Source: an uncultured Clostridia bacterium (GTDB lineage Bacteria; Bacillota; Clostridia; Oscillospirales; Acutalibacteraceae). Taken from it: a stretch of 64,000 nt of DNA. Made by a program: the position numbers and the translations under genes. Location of the stretch: positions 1-64,000 of the forward strand of contig CALBNX010000040.1 of NCBI GenBank assembly GCA_937896885.1. The letters are read 5' to 3'. Below the pieces are notes generated by a model that saw nothing but the letters and a program-made list of their open reading frames with translations, ran no database searches and had not been told where the DNA came from. Positions 45,101 through 52,452 of the stretch are shown piece after piece; positions within the stretch are counted from its first letter, which is position 1; each line of letters starts with the position of its first letter.

Positions 45101-45284
45101 TAATGTAGCAATTTTAGTTGATGATGAGTTTGTTGTTAATGCACTTAACGAGAAACTTTCATACATTGCAGGTGAACTTCTTGCCGATTCAGTTGTAATA
45201 AACGAAGAAATCAACGCAGATTATTCAACAGAGTTCTCAATCAATGATAAGAAAATCAAAGTTTCAGTTGTTAAAGGAGAATAA
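42150..45284 (+). CDS. ileS: Isoleucyl-tRNA synthetase (atypical class I signatures)
   Basis: Class I aminoacyl-tRNA synthetase of 1044 residues with the IleRS layout: catalytic Rossmann core, editing domain (LVWTTTPWTLSSN, DEGTGVVHIAPGCG), two cysteine pairs (PWCPRCGTSLSEHE and YPVCWRCKSE), and a long C-terminal anticodon region. Length and order match the type 2 eukaryal-like IleRS. The HIGH box reads HHAW (54-57, in MGIHHAWGRSTKD) and the KMSKS box reads KFSKT (in DGSKFSKTGF), both unusual. The start is GTG 42150 with AAAGGTGG upstream; a GTG at 42138 lies in that site. Valine or another amino acid as substrate is possible but less likely. DUF1858 follows after three bases. Confidence 0.85.
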   Translation: MADEKNLFVDLEHQVMELWDKEKYYEKLVEKNKGNKMFRFLDGPITANNPMGIHHAWGRSTKDIFIRYKAMRGYDCRRQNGFDSQGLWVEVEVEKQLGFKTKKDIENYGMDKFTRQCVDRVKHFSGIITEQSKRLGQWMDWDNSYYTNTDLNIQGIWHFLKECDNHGWIQREYKPMPWCPRCGTSLSEHEMTGSYKMMTHNSVFFKLPIEELNSKILVWTTTPWTLSSNVALAVNPEIDYVEVKIKSDDQTLILAKNAIKYLGDDKLEVIRALKGEELVGLHYETCFADIPAQQGFEHKIVAWEDVAADEGTGVVHIAPGCGIEDFELGERLGLPKVMPIDDMGIYLDGFGFMTGKDSHTIADEVFEKLDEQNKLYKVEPHEHSYPVCWRCKSEIVFRLVPAWYIKTSEIKPKLIECANSVKWEPASNGKRMNDWLTNMGDWNISRKRYYGMPLPFYPCDCGHITVIGSKDELREKAVDPAQVDALPELHRPWVDEVKIKCPHCGKEVSRVPDIGDVWLDAGIVPFSTLDYFTDRESWEKNFPAEWVTEMHEQVRLWFYSMLFMSTVLVGKAPYERVVTNGMVVAEDGSKFSKTGFMIKFDEAAEKIGADTVRYLYASAPTNNDVRFGYNLGDEARRKMLGFWNIYTFFDTYAQLDKPNFADYKVDFSKLTPIDKWLVVRTNEFLEKATAYMDDYKSSAMIKDFEIFVDDISNWYIRTNRRRFWKTEDQADKMVAYWTLFNALKVCVQTIAPITPFMTEYIWQNLIKKCDPTVAESVHLSDWPTALEGVEDDGVIEQTALVREVIATAMRLRNEQQIKVRQPLSKLFVCCNTETADKIKTFEKNILDELNIKAVEYIDDINVLEDQFLAVNFKVAGAVLKQNVNKMKQTLEGLSADEMKALTATVIAGGEVTVPGWDEKFDSSIFAVQSKTKDGVVSAEFAPESVVALDIVLTDELLKEGVVRDIIRQCQVARKDAGYQVEQRINVAILVDDEFVVNALNEKLSYIAGELLADSVVINEEINADYSTEFSINDKKIKVSVVKGE

Positions 45285-45287
45285 AAG

Positions 45288-45500
45288 ATGTTTCAGGTTA
45301 CAAAAGATATGAATATCGGTGAAATCCTTGATAATGCAAGAGAAACAGTTCCATTCTTTTTAAGTCTTGGAATGCATTGCCTTGGTTGTCCATCAGCTCG
45401 TGGCGAAACTGTTGAACAGGCTTGTATGGTTCATGGTGTTGACCCTGACGAGTTTGTTGAAGGAATTAACACATTCCTTAAAGAAAACGAAAATAAATAA
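45288..45500 (+). CDS. DUF1858 domain protein
   Basis: A 70-residue stand-alone DUF1858 domain, the small redox-type domain also found at the N-terminus of ScdA/RIC iron-sulfur repair proteins and beside hybrid cluster proteins. The conserved pair C31-x2-C34 lies in GMHCLGCPSARGETVEQAC. It may bind a metal or cycle as a disulfide; no substrate is known. AAGGAG precedes ATG 45288, three bases after ileS, and a terminator follows at once, so it is cotranscribed with ileS. Confidence 0.9.
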   Translation: MFQVTKDMNIGEILDNARETVPFFLSLGMHCLGCPSARGETVEQACMVHGVDPDEFVEGINTFLKENENK

Positions 45501-45503
45501 TTT

Positions 45504-45530
45504 AAATCCCCCTATTTAAGGGGGATTTTG
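45504..45530 (+). terminator. Terminator after DUF1858
   Basis: AAATCCCCC (45504-45512) and GGGGGATTT (45520-45528) around a 7-base loop, then TTG-T. Strong GC stem with a short T tail. Confidence 0.85.
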
Positions 45531-45550
45531 TCTAAAAAGAGGTGAGTTAT

Positions 45551-46219
45551 ATGAAACTAGATAGCAGATTGATGGCTATTGCTAATCTTGTGAGAAAAGA
45601 TAAAATCTTTGCTGATATTGGCACCGACCATGCATATCTACCTGTTTACTTAGTAGAAAAAGGTATTGTTAATAAGGCTATTGCTTCTGATTTGCGAAAA
45701 GGACCACTTGAAAATGCAAAGCTTGCTGTTGAGTCATATAACTATTCTGATAAAATAGAACTTCGACTTTCTGACGGACTTGATAGTTTCAAAGATAATG
45801 AAGTGAATGAAATTACTATTGCTGGAATGGGTGGACTTCTAATTTCTTCTTTTATTGAGCGTACAACTTGGTTGAAAAATAGTGATATTCACTTGATTTT
45901 ACAACCAATGACCCATGTTGAAGAATTACGTAAAGCACTCTTTGATAATGGCTTTATTATTGATAATGAAGTAGTTGCAGAAGATGATGACAAACTCTAC
46001 ATAATTGTTAGTGCTTATTATTATGGTGATGCAACAGCATATACTGAGCTTGATTTGATTTTGGGTAGATTACCTTTAAATCAAGACAATTTATCGAGAA
46101 AGTATCTCTCTAAAATTTATGAAAAATATAATAAAAAGTTAGTTGCGCTAAAAAAAGCTAATAAAGATTGTAAAGATTTAGAAAAAATAGTAGGGGAGTT
46201 GAGTAAATGGCAACAGTAA
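45551..46219 (+). CDS. trmK: tRNA (adenine(22)-N1)-methyltransferase TrmK
   Basis: SAM-dependent class I methyltransferase that modifies A22 of tRNA in Gram-positives. The 222-residue protein begins MKLDSRLMAIANLV and has the SAM loop FADIGTDHAYLP, the acidic ASDLRKGP and ITIAGMGGLLI, then a C-terminal helical coiled region (KYNKKLVALKKANK). ATG 45551 has AGGTG upstream; a GTG at 45542 overlaps that site. The end overlaps the Nif3-like gene by 13 bases, the conserved trmK-nif3 pairing. Confidence 0.93.
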   Translation: MKLDSRLMAIANLVRKDKIFADIGTDHAYLPVYLVEKGIVNKAIASDLRKGPLENAKLAVESYNYSDKIELRLSDGLDSFKDNEVNEITIAGMGGLLISSFIERTTWLKNSDIHLILQPMTHVEELRKALFDNGFIIDNEVVAEDDDKLYIIVSAYYYGDATAYTELDLILGRLPLNQDNLSRKYLSKIYEKYNKKLVALKKANKDCKDLEKIVGELSKWQQ

Positions 46220-46950
46220 AGGAATTTTATAATTTTATTGATAGATTTGCACCTTTTTTCAATCAAGAAGACTGGGATAATTCAGGTCTTCTTGTAGGTG
46301 ATGAAAACCAAGTTGTAAATAAAATTTTGTTTGCTCTTGACATTACAACTGATGTTGTAAATCAGGCTATTGATTGCAATGCTGATTTAATTATTACTCA
46401 TCATCCTTTGATTTTCAAACCAGTTTCAAATGTTTTAAGTGATACTATTATTTTTAAACTTATTGAAAACAAAATCAGCATAATTTGTGCTCATACAAAT
46501 TATGATAAAGCGGTTGATGGAGTTAACGATATTCTTTGTAACACGGTTGGTTTTATCAAGTTTGAAAAAGTTGAAGGAACTTGTCTTAATATTGCATATA
46601 AGGATAAATCTGTTTCAGCTGAAGAATTTGTTTGTGAAATTAAAAATAAACTTAGTGGAATGGTAAGATATAATTCTGTTAAAAAGAAAATTAATAAAGT
46701 AGCTGTTTGCAGTGGTTCGGGTAGTGACTATCTTCAATTGGCAAAAGAGCTGAATTGTGATGCTTTGCTTACCGGAGATGCTTCTCACCATGCCTTTCTT
46801 GATGCAAACGAGATGGATTTATTGTTAGTTGCTGCAGGACACTTTGAAACAGAAAATGTTGCAATGAAACCGCTTGCAGATAAATTAAAAAATGAATTTA
46901 ACATTGATTATGTTTTAGCAGTTCAAAACACACCAATAATGGTGATTTAA
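46207..46950 (+). CDS. Nif3-like dinuclear metal centre protein
   Basis: A 247-residue member of the Nif3/YqfO/GTP cyclohydrolase 1 type 2 family. Metal-binding blocks are ITHHPLIFKP, AHTNYDKAVDGVN and GDASHHAF, with VAAGHFETE near the C-terminus. It is the short form without the inserted PII-like domain of B. subtilis YqfO. The cellular role is unsettled. It overlaps trmK by 13 bases and precedes rqcH by 9, so the three genes form one transcript. Confidence 0.93.
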   Translation: MATVKEFYNFIDRFAPFFNQEDWDNSGLLVGDENQVVNKILFALDITTDVVNQAIDCNADLIITHHPLIFKPVSNVLSDTIIFKLIENKISIICAHTNYDKAVDGVNDILCNTVGFIKFEKVEGTCLNIAYKDKSVSAEEFVCEIKNKLSGMVRYNSVKKKINKVAVCSGSGSDYLQLAKELNCDALLTGDASHHAFLDANEMDLLLVAAGHFETENVAMKPLADKLKNEFNIDYVLAVQNTPIMVI

Positions 46951-46959
46951 TGAGGTTTT

Positions 46960-48708
46960 ATGGCATTAGACGGAATTACATTAGGACTTGTAAAAAATGA
47001 GCTTAAAAACTATATTTTAGGCTCTAAAATTGATAAGATACATCAACCTTCAAAAAACGAGTTGGTGTTCATTTTGCGTACCCGAAATGGTGGGTATAGA
47101 TTATATTTATCCTGTGACGGACAAAGTCCTAGAGTGCATTTGACAAGATATAATCTTGAAAACCCTAAAGTACCACCAATGCTTTGTATGTTGCTTCGAA
47201 AAAGACTGTGTGGCGCAACTCTTGTGGACATTAAGCAGATTAATAATGATAGAATTTTGATTTTTGAGTTTGATGGTACAACTGAAATTGGTGATAAAAC
47301 AAAGTATTATCTCATCTGTGAAATTATGGGGCAGAGAAGTAATATAATTCTTTGCGATAATGATTACAGAATTATTGACGCTGTGAAAAGAGTTGACGAG
47401 GGAAAGTCATCTGTCCGTGAAATTTTGCCGGGTCTTAAATACGAGTTACCACCTATGCAAAAAAAATGCAATATTTTAACTGATGACGCGTTTAGCATTG
47501 CAAATAGAGTTCTTTCTATGGCTGAAAAAATGCTCTCAAAAGCTATTTTGGATTGTGTTGAGGGCTTCTCACCGATTGTTGGCCGTGAGATTGCATACCG
47601 AACCGTTTTTGACGATAAGCAAGTCGGTTTGCTTTCTGATATTGAAAAAGAAAGACTTATAGGTGAAATCGAAACAATAAAAAATGAAATAAGTAATAAT
47701 GAGTTTACATTACTTAATTCAGTTGACGGTGTTCCATTTGATTTTTCTTTTACCAATATTCGTCAATATGGCAACACGCTTCTCAAAAAGACTTATGAAT
47801 CAATTTCAGAATTATTGGATGATTTTTATTTTGAGAAAGATAAAATAAATCGTACTAAAAGAAAAGCCGCTGACTTATTTAAACTATTAAATAGTGCAAT
47901 TGAAAGAACATCAAGAAAAATTAATAACAGAAAGCTTGAACTTGAAAAAAGTGTCAACCGAGAACAGATTAGAATTTATGCAGAGTTGATTACAGCAAAT
48001 CAATATCGTTTGACAGAAAAGTCATCTGTTTACAAATTGGAAAATTATTACGATAACAATAAAATTATCGAAATTCCTGTTAATCCAGCATTGTCACCAT
48101 TGCAGAATGCTCAAAAATATTTTAAAGAGTATAAAAAGGCAGTAAATGCTGAAAAAATGCTATATTCTCTTTTAGAAGATGGTGAACAAGAGCTAATTTA
48201 TCTTGACACGGTTCTTGATAATCTATCACGCGCAGAAACAGAAAGAGAAATAGCAGAAATTCGTTATGAGTTAGAACAAGGCGGATATTTAAAGATAAAG
48301 AAGGGGAATAAGCAAAAAAAAGAAAAGCCTTTACCGCCATTGGAATTTGTGTCCAGTGACGGATTTAAAATTCTTGTTGGCAGAAATAATGTTCAAAATG
48401 ATATTCTTACGTTGAAAACCGCAAAGAATTACGATATGTGGTTGCATATTCAAAAGTATGCTGGCTCTCACACTATAATTGTTGCAGACAAAAAAGACAT
48501 AACAGATACTGCTATTTACGAAGCAGCGTGTATTTCAGCATATTATAGTAAGGCACAGACTTCATCATCGGTTCCTGTTGATTATACTTTGGTTAAAAAT
48601 GTTAAAAAACCTGTTGGCGCAAAGCCTGGCAAGGTAATTTATAACACATATAACACTATTTATGTAACACCACAAAAAGAGTTAATTGAAAAACTTTGCA
48701 TAAAATAA
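46960..48708 (+). CDS. rqcH: Ribosome quality control protein RqcH (NFACT family)
   Basis: Binds stalled 50S-peptidyl-tRNA complexes and adds C-terminal alanine tails that mark the chain for degradation. Formerly annotated as fibronectin-binding protein. The 582-residue protein has NFACT-N at the start (MALDGITLGLVKNEL, YLSCDGQSPR), a helix-hairpin-helix and a long coiled coil (about 270-430), and an NFACT-R domain near the C-terminus (VGRNNVQNDILT, MWLHIQKYAGSHTII). GAGG lies before ATG 46960. A strong terminator overlaps its stop codon. Confidence 0.95.
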   Translation: MALDGITLGLVKNELKNYILGSKIDKIHQPSKNELVFILRTRNGGYRLYLSCDGQSPRVHLTRYNLENPKVPPMLCMLLRKRLCGATLVDIKQINNDRILIFEFDGTTEIGDKTKYYLICEIMGQRSNIILCDNDYRIIDAVKRVDEGKSSVREILPGLKYELPPMQKKCNILTDDAFSIANRVLSMAEKMLSKAILDCVEGFSPIVGREIAYRTVFDDKQVGLLSDIEKERLIGEIETIKNEISNNEFTLLNSVDGVPFDFSFTNIRQYGNTLLKKTYESISELLDDFYFEKDKINRTKRKAADLFKLLNSAIERTSRKINNRKLELEKSVNREQIRIYAELITANQYRLTEKSSVYKLENYYDNNKIIEIPVNPALSPLQNAQKYFKEYKKAVNAEKMLYSLLEDGEQELIYLDTVLDNLSRAETEREIAEIRYELEQGGYLKIKKGNKQKKEKPLPPLEFVSSDGFKILVGRNNVQNDILTLKTAKNYDMWLHIQKYAGSHTIIVADKKDITDTAIYEAACISAYYSKAQTSSSVPVDYTLVKNVKKPVGAKPGKVIYNTYNTIYVTPQKELIEKLCIK

Positions 48709-48737
48709 ACCGGAAAGAGAATTCTTTCCGGTTTTAA
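48708..48737. terminator. Terminator between rqcH and the DUF378 gene
   Basis: AACCGGAAAGA (48708-48718) and TCTTTCCGGTT (48723-48733) around GAAT, with a T run to the right and A-rich sequence to the left. It starts at the last base of the rqcH stop codon and probably serves both convergent genes. Confidence 0.9.
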
Positions 48738-48740
48738 GTT

Positions 48741-48956
48741 TTATACTTCATCAGAAACGAGAATCTCGTTATGACGGAATAAAAGTGACAAGCACCAAAT
48801 TCCTGCTAATGCAATAACTGTATAAATAATTCGGCTGATTATTGCACCCTGACCACCAAAGAGCCAAGCAACAAGGTCAAACTGAAACAAACCAATTGCA
48901 CCCCAGTTAATTGCACCTACAATAACAAGAATTAATGAAATTCTGTCAAGCATCAT
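48741..48956 (-). CDS. DUF378 small membrane protein
   Basis: A 71-residue protein with two hydrophobic spans (about residues 6-26 and 40-60). The family mark is AINWGAIGLFQFDLVAWLFGG. DUF378 proteins are small membrane proteins of unknown role. Three possible starts are close (GTG 48962, ATG 48956, ATG 48953); ATG 48956 gives the best spacing from AAGGAG. It has its own promoter at 48998-49027, between metK and this gene. Confidence 0.88.
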   Translation of the reverse strand: MMLDRISLILVIVGAINWGAIGLFQFDLVAWLFGGQGAIISRIIYTVIALAGIWCLSLLFRHNEILVSDEV

Positions 48957-48997
48957 ATTCACTCCTTAAAATAAACGTTGGTTTTTCCTGCACGATT

Positions 48998-49027
48998 ATT
49001 ATAAGTAAAAATGACTGCTTTATTCAA
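48998..49027 (-). promoter_or_regulatory. Sigma-A promoter for the DUF378 gene
   Basis: On the - strand TTGAAT (49022-49027) and TATAAT (48998-49003) with an 18-base spacer. It begins four bases after the metK stop; no terminator separates them. Confidence 0.5.
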
Positions 49028-49031
49028 AAAA

Positions 49032-50219
49032 TTAAATTTTAGCTTTTTGTTTTAAAATTTCAATTTTATCTGTTTTTTCCCACATTACATCGCAATCTGT
49101 TCTACCAACATGACCGTAAGCAGCAAGTTGTTTGTATATTGGGTTACGAAGTTTGAGAGTGTCAATAATAGCAGCAGGGCGAAGGTCGAATACTTCGTTT
49201 ACAATGTCACCAAGCTCTGAATCTTTAAGAACACCTGTGCCAAACGTGTCAACCATAACTGAAACTGGTTTTGCAACACCGATAGCATAAGCTAACTGGA
49301 TTTCACATTTTTTAGCAAGACCTGCAGCAACAATATTCTTTGCCACATATCTTGCAGCATAAGCAGCTGAACGGTCAACTTTTGTCGGGTCTTTGCCTGA
49401 GAAAGCGCCGCCACCGTGACGAGAATATCCACCATATGTATCAACGATAATTTTACGACCTGTAAGACCAGAGTCACCCATAGGACCACCAATTACAAAT
49501 CTGCCTGTTGGGTTTACAAAAATCTTTGTGTTTTCGTCAATTAGATTTGCAGGGATAATTGGGTCGATAACATATTTTTTAATATCTTCACGAATTTGTG
49601 CAAGTTCAACATCTGCACTATGCTGTGATGATACAACAATCGCATCAATTCTAACAGGATTTCTGTCATCGTCATATTCAACGGTAACCTGAGTTTTACC
49701 ATCAGCACGAAGATATGGGAGTGTACCGTCTTTTCTAACTTTTGTAAGTTGAACTGCAAGCTTATTTGCAAGTGAAATTGGCATTGGCATAAGCTCAGGT
49801 GTTTCGTCACATGCAAAACCAAACATCATACCTTGGTCGCCAGCGCCATTAAGATTATAAAAATCATCATTACCTTCTTTGATTTCCATTGAGTTATCAA
49901 CACCAAGAGCAATGTCTGATGATTGTTTATCAAGTGCCACAAGAACCGCACAAGTGTTACCGTCAAAACCTTTTTCACTATGGTCATAACCGATTTCAAG
50001 AATAGTGCTTCTAACGATTTCAGGGATATTAACTTGTGCTTTTGATGTGATTTCACCCATAACAAGAACTTGTCCTGTTGTAACGGTTGTTTCGCAAGCT
50101 ACACGAGACATTGGGTCTTGTGCGAGCATTGCGTCAAGAACTGCATCAGAAATTTTATCGCAGATTTTATCAGGATGTCCTTCTGTAACTGATTCAGATG
50201 TAAATAAAAATTTTGCCAT
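49032..50219 (-). CDS. metK: S-adenosylmethionine synthetase
   Basis: Makes S-adenosylmethionine from methionine and ATP. The 395-residue protein carries FTSESVTEGHPDKICD, the ATP motif GAGDQGMMFGFA and GGGAFSGKDPTKVDRS. I chose the ATG at 50219 (MAKFLFTSE) with GAAGGAG upstream; a frame extending to 50249 would translate the site and part of the terminator. It is controlled by a SAM-I riboswitch with a terminator hairpin just upstream, so its own product represses it. Confidence 0.97.
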   Translation of the reverse strand: MAKFLFTSESVTEGHPDKICDKISDAVLDAMLAQDPMSRVACETTVTTGQVLVMGEITSKAQVNIPEIVRSTILEIGYDHSEKGFDGNTCAVLVALDKQSSDIALGVDNSMEIKEGNDDFYNLNGAGDQGMMFGFACDETPELMPMPISLANKLAVQLTKVRKDGTLPYLRADGKTQVTVEYDDDRNPVRIDAIVVSSQHSADVELAQIREDIKKYVIDPIIPANLIDENTKIFVNPTGRFVIGGPMGDSGLTGRKIIVDTYGGYSRHGGGAFSGKDPTKVDRSAAYAARYVAKNIVAAGLAKKCEIQLAYAIGVAKPVSVMVDTFGTGVLKDSELGDIVNEVFDLRPAAIIDTLKLRNPIYKQLAAYGHVGRTDCDVMWEKTDKIEILKQKAKI

Positions 50220-50230
50220 ATTTGTTTCTC

Positions 50231-50261
50231 CTTCAAAAAAATCAAGCACCCATAAGGGTGC
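50231..50261 (-). terminator. Riboswitch expression-platform terminator of metK
   Basis: On the - strand GCACCC-TTAT-GGGTGC followed by TTGATTTTTTT, between the SAM-I aptamer and the metK ribosome binding site. It should form when SAM is bound. Confidence 0.85.
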
Positions 50262-50273
50262 CGTTTAAAACAA

Positions 50274-50369
50274 CCTTATATCTCGGAAAATCCGCAGGAA
50301 TTAGCACCACGCTTAAAAGCAGGTTGCCGGGTTTCATAGGGCCGGTCCCTCCACCACTCTGCATAAGGA
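50274..50369 (-). ncRNA. SAM-I riboswitch (S-box) aptamer
   Basis: On the - strand the closing stem is CCTTAT with ATAAGG. Conserved S-box blocks lie between: GAGTGGTGGAGGGA, CCGGCCCTATGAAACC, GGCAACCTGC, GGTGCTAATTCC and the final GATATAAGG. A Rho-independent terminator and then metK follow, the classic OFF-switch arrangement. The promoter is at 50389-50416. Confidence 0.95.
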
Positions 50370-50388
50370 TAATATTTAATTCTTATAT

Positions 50389-50416
50389 ATTCTATCACAT
50401 TTTTGACTATTGTCAA
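50389..50416 (-). promoter_or_regulatory. Sigma-A promoter for the SAM riboswitch-metK transcript
   Basis: On the - strand a perfect TTGACA (50411-50416) and TAGAAT (50389-50394), spaced by 16 bases. The -35 box directly follows the stop codon of the ECF gene. Confidence 0.7.
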
Positions 50417-51007
50417 CTACATACCAAGTTTTTTAACAATTTTTTCAACAGCAAAATAAACGGGGTAGAATGGGATTACATTAAAGAATGATTTTACCGT
50501 ATTTAATGCTGTTGAACCCCATACACCAGCCCAATATGTTTCTGTAACAAGTGGAATGCCCATAATTGTGTAGAAGATTGGAGTGAATACAATGTTTGCA
50601 AGCCAACCCAATATGATAGTAATAACTATTGTTATAACCGATGAAAGCGCATAAGATTTAACTGAAAATCTTTTTTCTTTGAAAACTTTTGCAAAAAGTT
50701 TGCTAAAAAGTGACATTGAAACAACAATTCCGCTACCAAGAATTACATTCATAATTTCTCCAATACCGAATGTAGTTGTCTTTGTAAGATGAATAATATT
50801 CTTAACTACTTCTACTAAAATGCCTTGAACTGGTCCGAAAACCATACCAGTAAGCACAGCAGGAAAATCAGAAAAGTCAATTTTCATATAGTCAACACCT
50901 GGAATAATCTGTATTTCAGGGAATGCCATATAAATAATCGTGCCAATCGCAGTCATCAAAGCTGTGATTGTTAAATTAAAAGTTTTTTTGTTGTTTGGGT
51001 TTGACAT
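50417..51007 (-). CDS. ribU: Riboflavin ECF transporter S component (RibU-like)
   Basis: Membrane substrate-binding subunit of an energy-coupling factor transporter, 196 residues with about six spans. It has the RibU-type N-terminal region: AFPEIQIIPGVDYMKIDFSD followed by FPAVLTGMVFGPVQG and a helix with VEVVKNIIHL. The FMN riboswitch in its leader strongly supports riboflavin as substrate. ATG 51007 has AAAGGA upstream; an ATG at 51025 overlaps it. The energising EcfA/T genes are not in the window. No terminator lies between it and the metK promoter. Confidence 0.92.
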   Translation of the reverse strand: MSNPNNKKTFNLTITALMTAIGTIIYMAFPEIQIIPGVDYMKIDFSDFPAVLTGMVFGPVQGILVEVVKNIIHLTKTTTFGIGEIMNVILGSGIVVSMSLFSKLFAKVFKEKRFSVKSYALSSVITIVITIILGWLANIVFTPIFYTIMGIPLVTETYWAGVWGSTALNTVKSFFNVIPFYPVYFAVEKIVKKLGM

Positions 51008-51042
51008 ATAATCAATTCCTTTCATTGTGATTAGTTGTCAAA

Positions 51043-51072
51043 CAGAAAATGCCCTGCAAAATATAGCAGGGC
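51043..51072 (-). terminator. Riboswitch expression-platform terminator of ribU
   Basis: On the - strand GCCCTGC, an 8-base loop, GCAGGGC, then ATTTTC, between the FMN aptamer and the ribU start. Confidence 0.85.
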
Positions 51073-51095
51073 AATGTAACTTTAAAATAAGTCGC

Positions 51096-51199
51096 ATCTT
51101 CTTTCATCCGGACTATACCGTCGGTTTAGGGATTTCACCTAATCAGCATTCGCTCGTGGACTTTAACCACCGGTGGAGAATTTCACTCCGCCCTGAAGA
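51096..51199 (-). ncRNA. FMN riboswitch (RFN element)
   Basis: On the - strand the P1 stem is TCTTC with GAAGA. All RFN blocks are in order: AGGGCGGAGTGAAATTC, CCACCGGTGGT, AGTCCACGAGC, TGATTAGGTGAAATCC, AAACCGACGGTATAGTCCGG and ATGAAAGAAGA. It controls ribU through the terminator at 51043-51072, shutting off uptake when FMN is plentiful. Confidence 0.96.
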
Positions 51200-51216
51200 C
51201 AACTAATTATTATATT

Positions 51217-52452
51217 TTATGATTTAATTATAGCACTGTTGCTATGTTTGTCAATAGATTTCTTTGATATATTGAGCATAGAAATTGCGATTATCATAAG
51301 AATGGGAAATAGTGCTCCAAAACCAAGACCAGTTTTTAATGCTTCGCCAGATGTAATGTCCATTGACATTTTAATTGTCATAAAACTGATAAACCAAGGA
51401 CCTAAGGTGCATCCAGTATCACCCGATAAGGCTAATACGCTATACATTGAGCCACCACCTTTAGGGAAAAGTCTTGCAGCAAGACTTAAAGTTGCTGGCC
51501 ACATAATGCTGACAGTTATACCTGTAATCGCACAGGTTAAAAGTGAAATAACTGAATTATTTATAAAACATGTACCTAAATAACAAGCTGCGCACAGTAA
51601 TGCTGAAGTTGACAATGCAGTTTTAAGATTAATTTTTTCACCAACAAAGCCAAAAATCATTCTTCCAGTTCCCATAAGCACTGCGAAAAGACAGGGACCG
51701 AGCAAGTCACCAGTCATTTTAGAAACCTTTAAACCTGCTTCAGCAAAGTATGATGACCATTGCGACATTCCAATTTCAGATGCGCCTGAACAAATCATGA
51801 TGACAATTAACAAAATAAATTGCCTTGAAAACAGCATTTTAAAGAAAGGTGTTTTTTCTTCATTTGTAAGGTTTGGTTTAATAGGAACGCCTATAAAATT
51901 GATTGTATTGATGAGTGGAATAATAGACCATATAACTGGTGCAACATACCATAAATCATTACCTAAAACCCTTATCATTATTGTTGTTAGCAATACAACT
52001 GTTACTTGTCCCCAACAATAAAAGGAGTGTAAAAGGCTCATTTCTGCAGTTTTCTTTTCATCTGGGATTGATTCAACTATTGGACTTATAATAACCTCTG
52101 TGATGCCACTCCCAATGGCAGAAAGCATTATTGAAATGACTATACCCAAATATGAATTAGTTAATAAGTTTGGTAAAATCCCCAAGCTAGCAAGTCCTAA
52201 AAAAGCAATGCCTTGTGATATGATTGCAAGCGGTTTGTATCCGATTTTATCAACAAATTTTATTGATAAAGTATCAACAACTAATTGAGTCGCAAAGTTT
52301 ATTGTTATCAATAATGAAAGTTTTTCTAGAGTTATGTTGAATTTATTACTAAAAATAACAAATAAAAGAGGAGCAATGTTATTTATAATACCTTGAACTA
52401 GGTATCCTGTATAACACGCAATTTTTGTGCCTGTGAAAGTTCTGTTTTTCAT
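51217..52452 (-). CDS. MFS permease
   Basis: A 411-residue major facilitator protein with about 12 spans in two halves, separated by a charged loop around residues 195-205 (PIKPNLTNEEKTPF). The first half has KFVDKIGYKPLAI in the loop between spans 2 and 3, the usual MFS signature position. Its ATG overlaps the manA stop in TAATG, so it is translationally coupled to mannose-6-phosphate isomerase and probably moves a sugar. The identity of the sugar is not shown. The last 40 bases of the gene contain the ribU promoter. Confidence 0.85.
   Translation of the reverse strand: MKNRTFTGTKIACYTGYLVQGIINNIAPLLFVIFSNKFNITLEKLSLLITINFATQLVVDTLSIKFVDKIGYKPLAIISQGIAFLGLASLGILPNLLTNSYLGIVISIMLSAIGSGITEVIISPIVESIPDEKKTAEMSLLHSFYCWGQVTVVLLTTIMIRVLGNDLWYVAPVIWSIIPLINTINFIGVPIKPNLTNEEKTPFFKMLFSRQFILLIVIMICSGASEIGMSQWSSYFAEAGLKVSKMTGDLLGPCLFAVLMGTGRMIFGFVGEKINLKTALSTSALLCAACYLGTCFINNSVISLLTCAITGITVSIMWPATLSLAARLFPKGGGSMYSVLALSGDTGCTLGPWFISFMTIKMSMDITSGEALKTGLGFGALFPILMIIAISMLNISKKSIDKHSNSAIIKS
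51227..51254 (-). promoter_or_regulatory. Consensus sigma-A promoter for the FMN riboswitch-ribU transcript
   Basis: On the - strand perfect TTGACA (51249-51254) and perfect TATAAT (51227-51232) with a 16-base spacer. Both boxes lie inside the 3' end of the MFS coding sequence. Confidence 0.75.
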
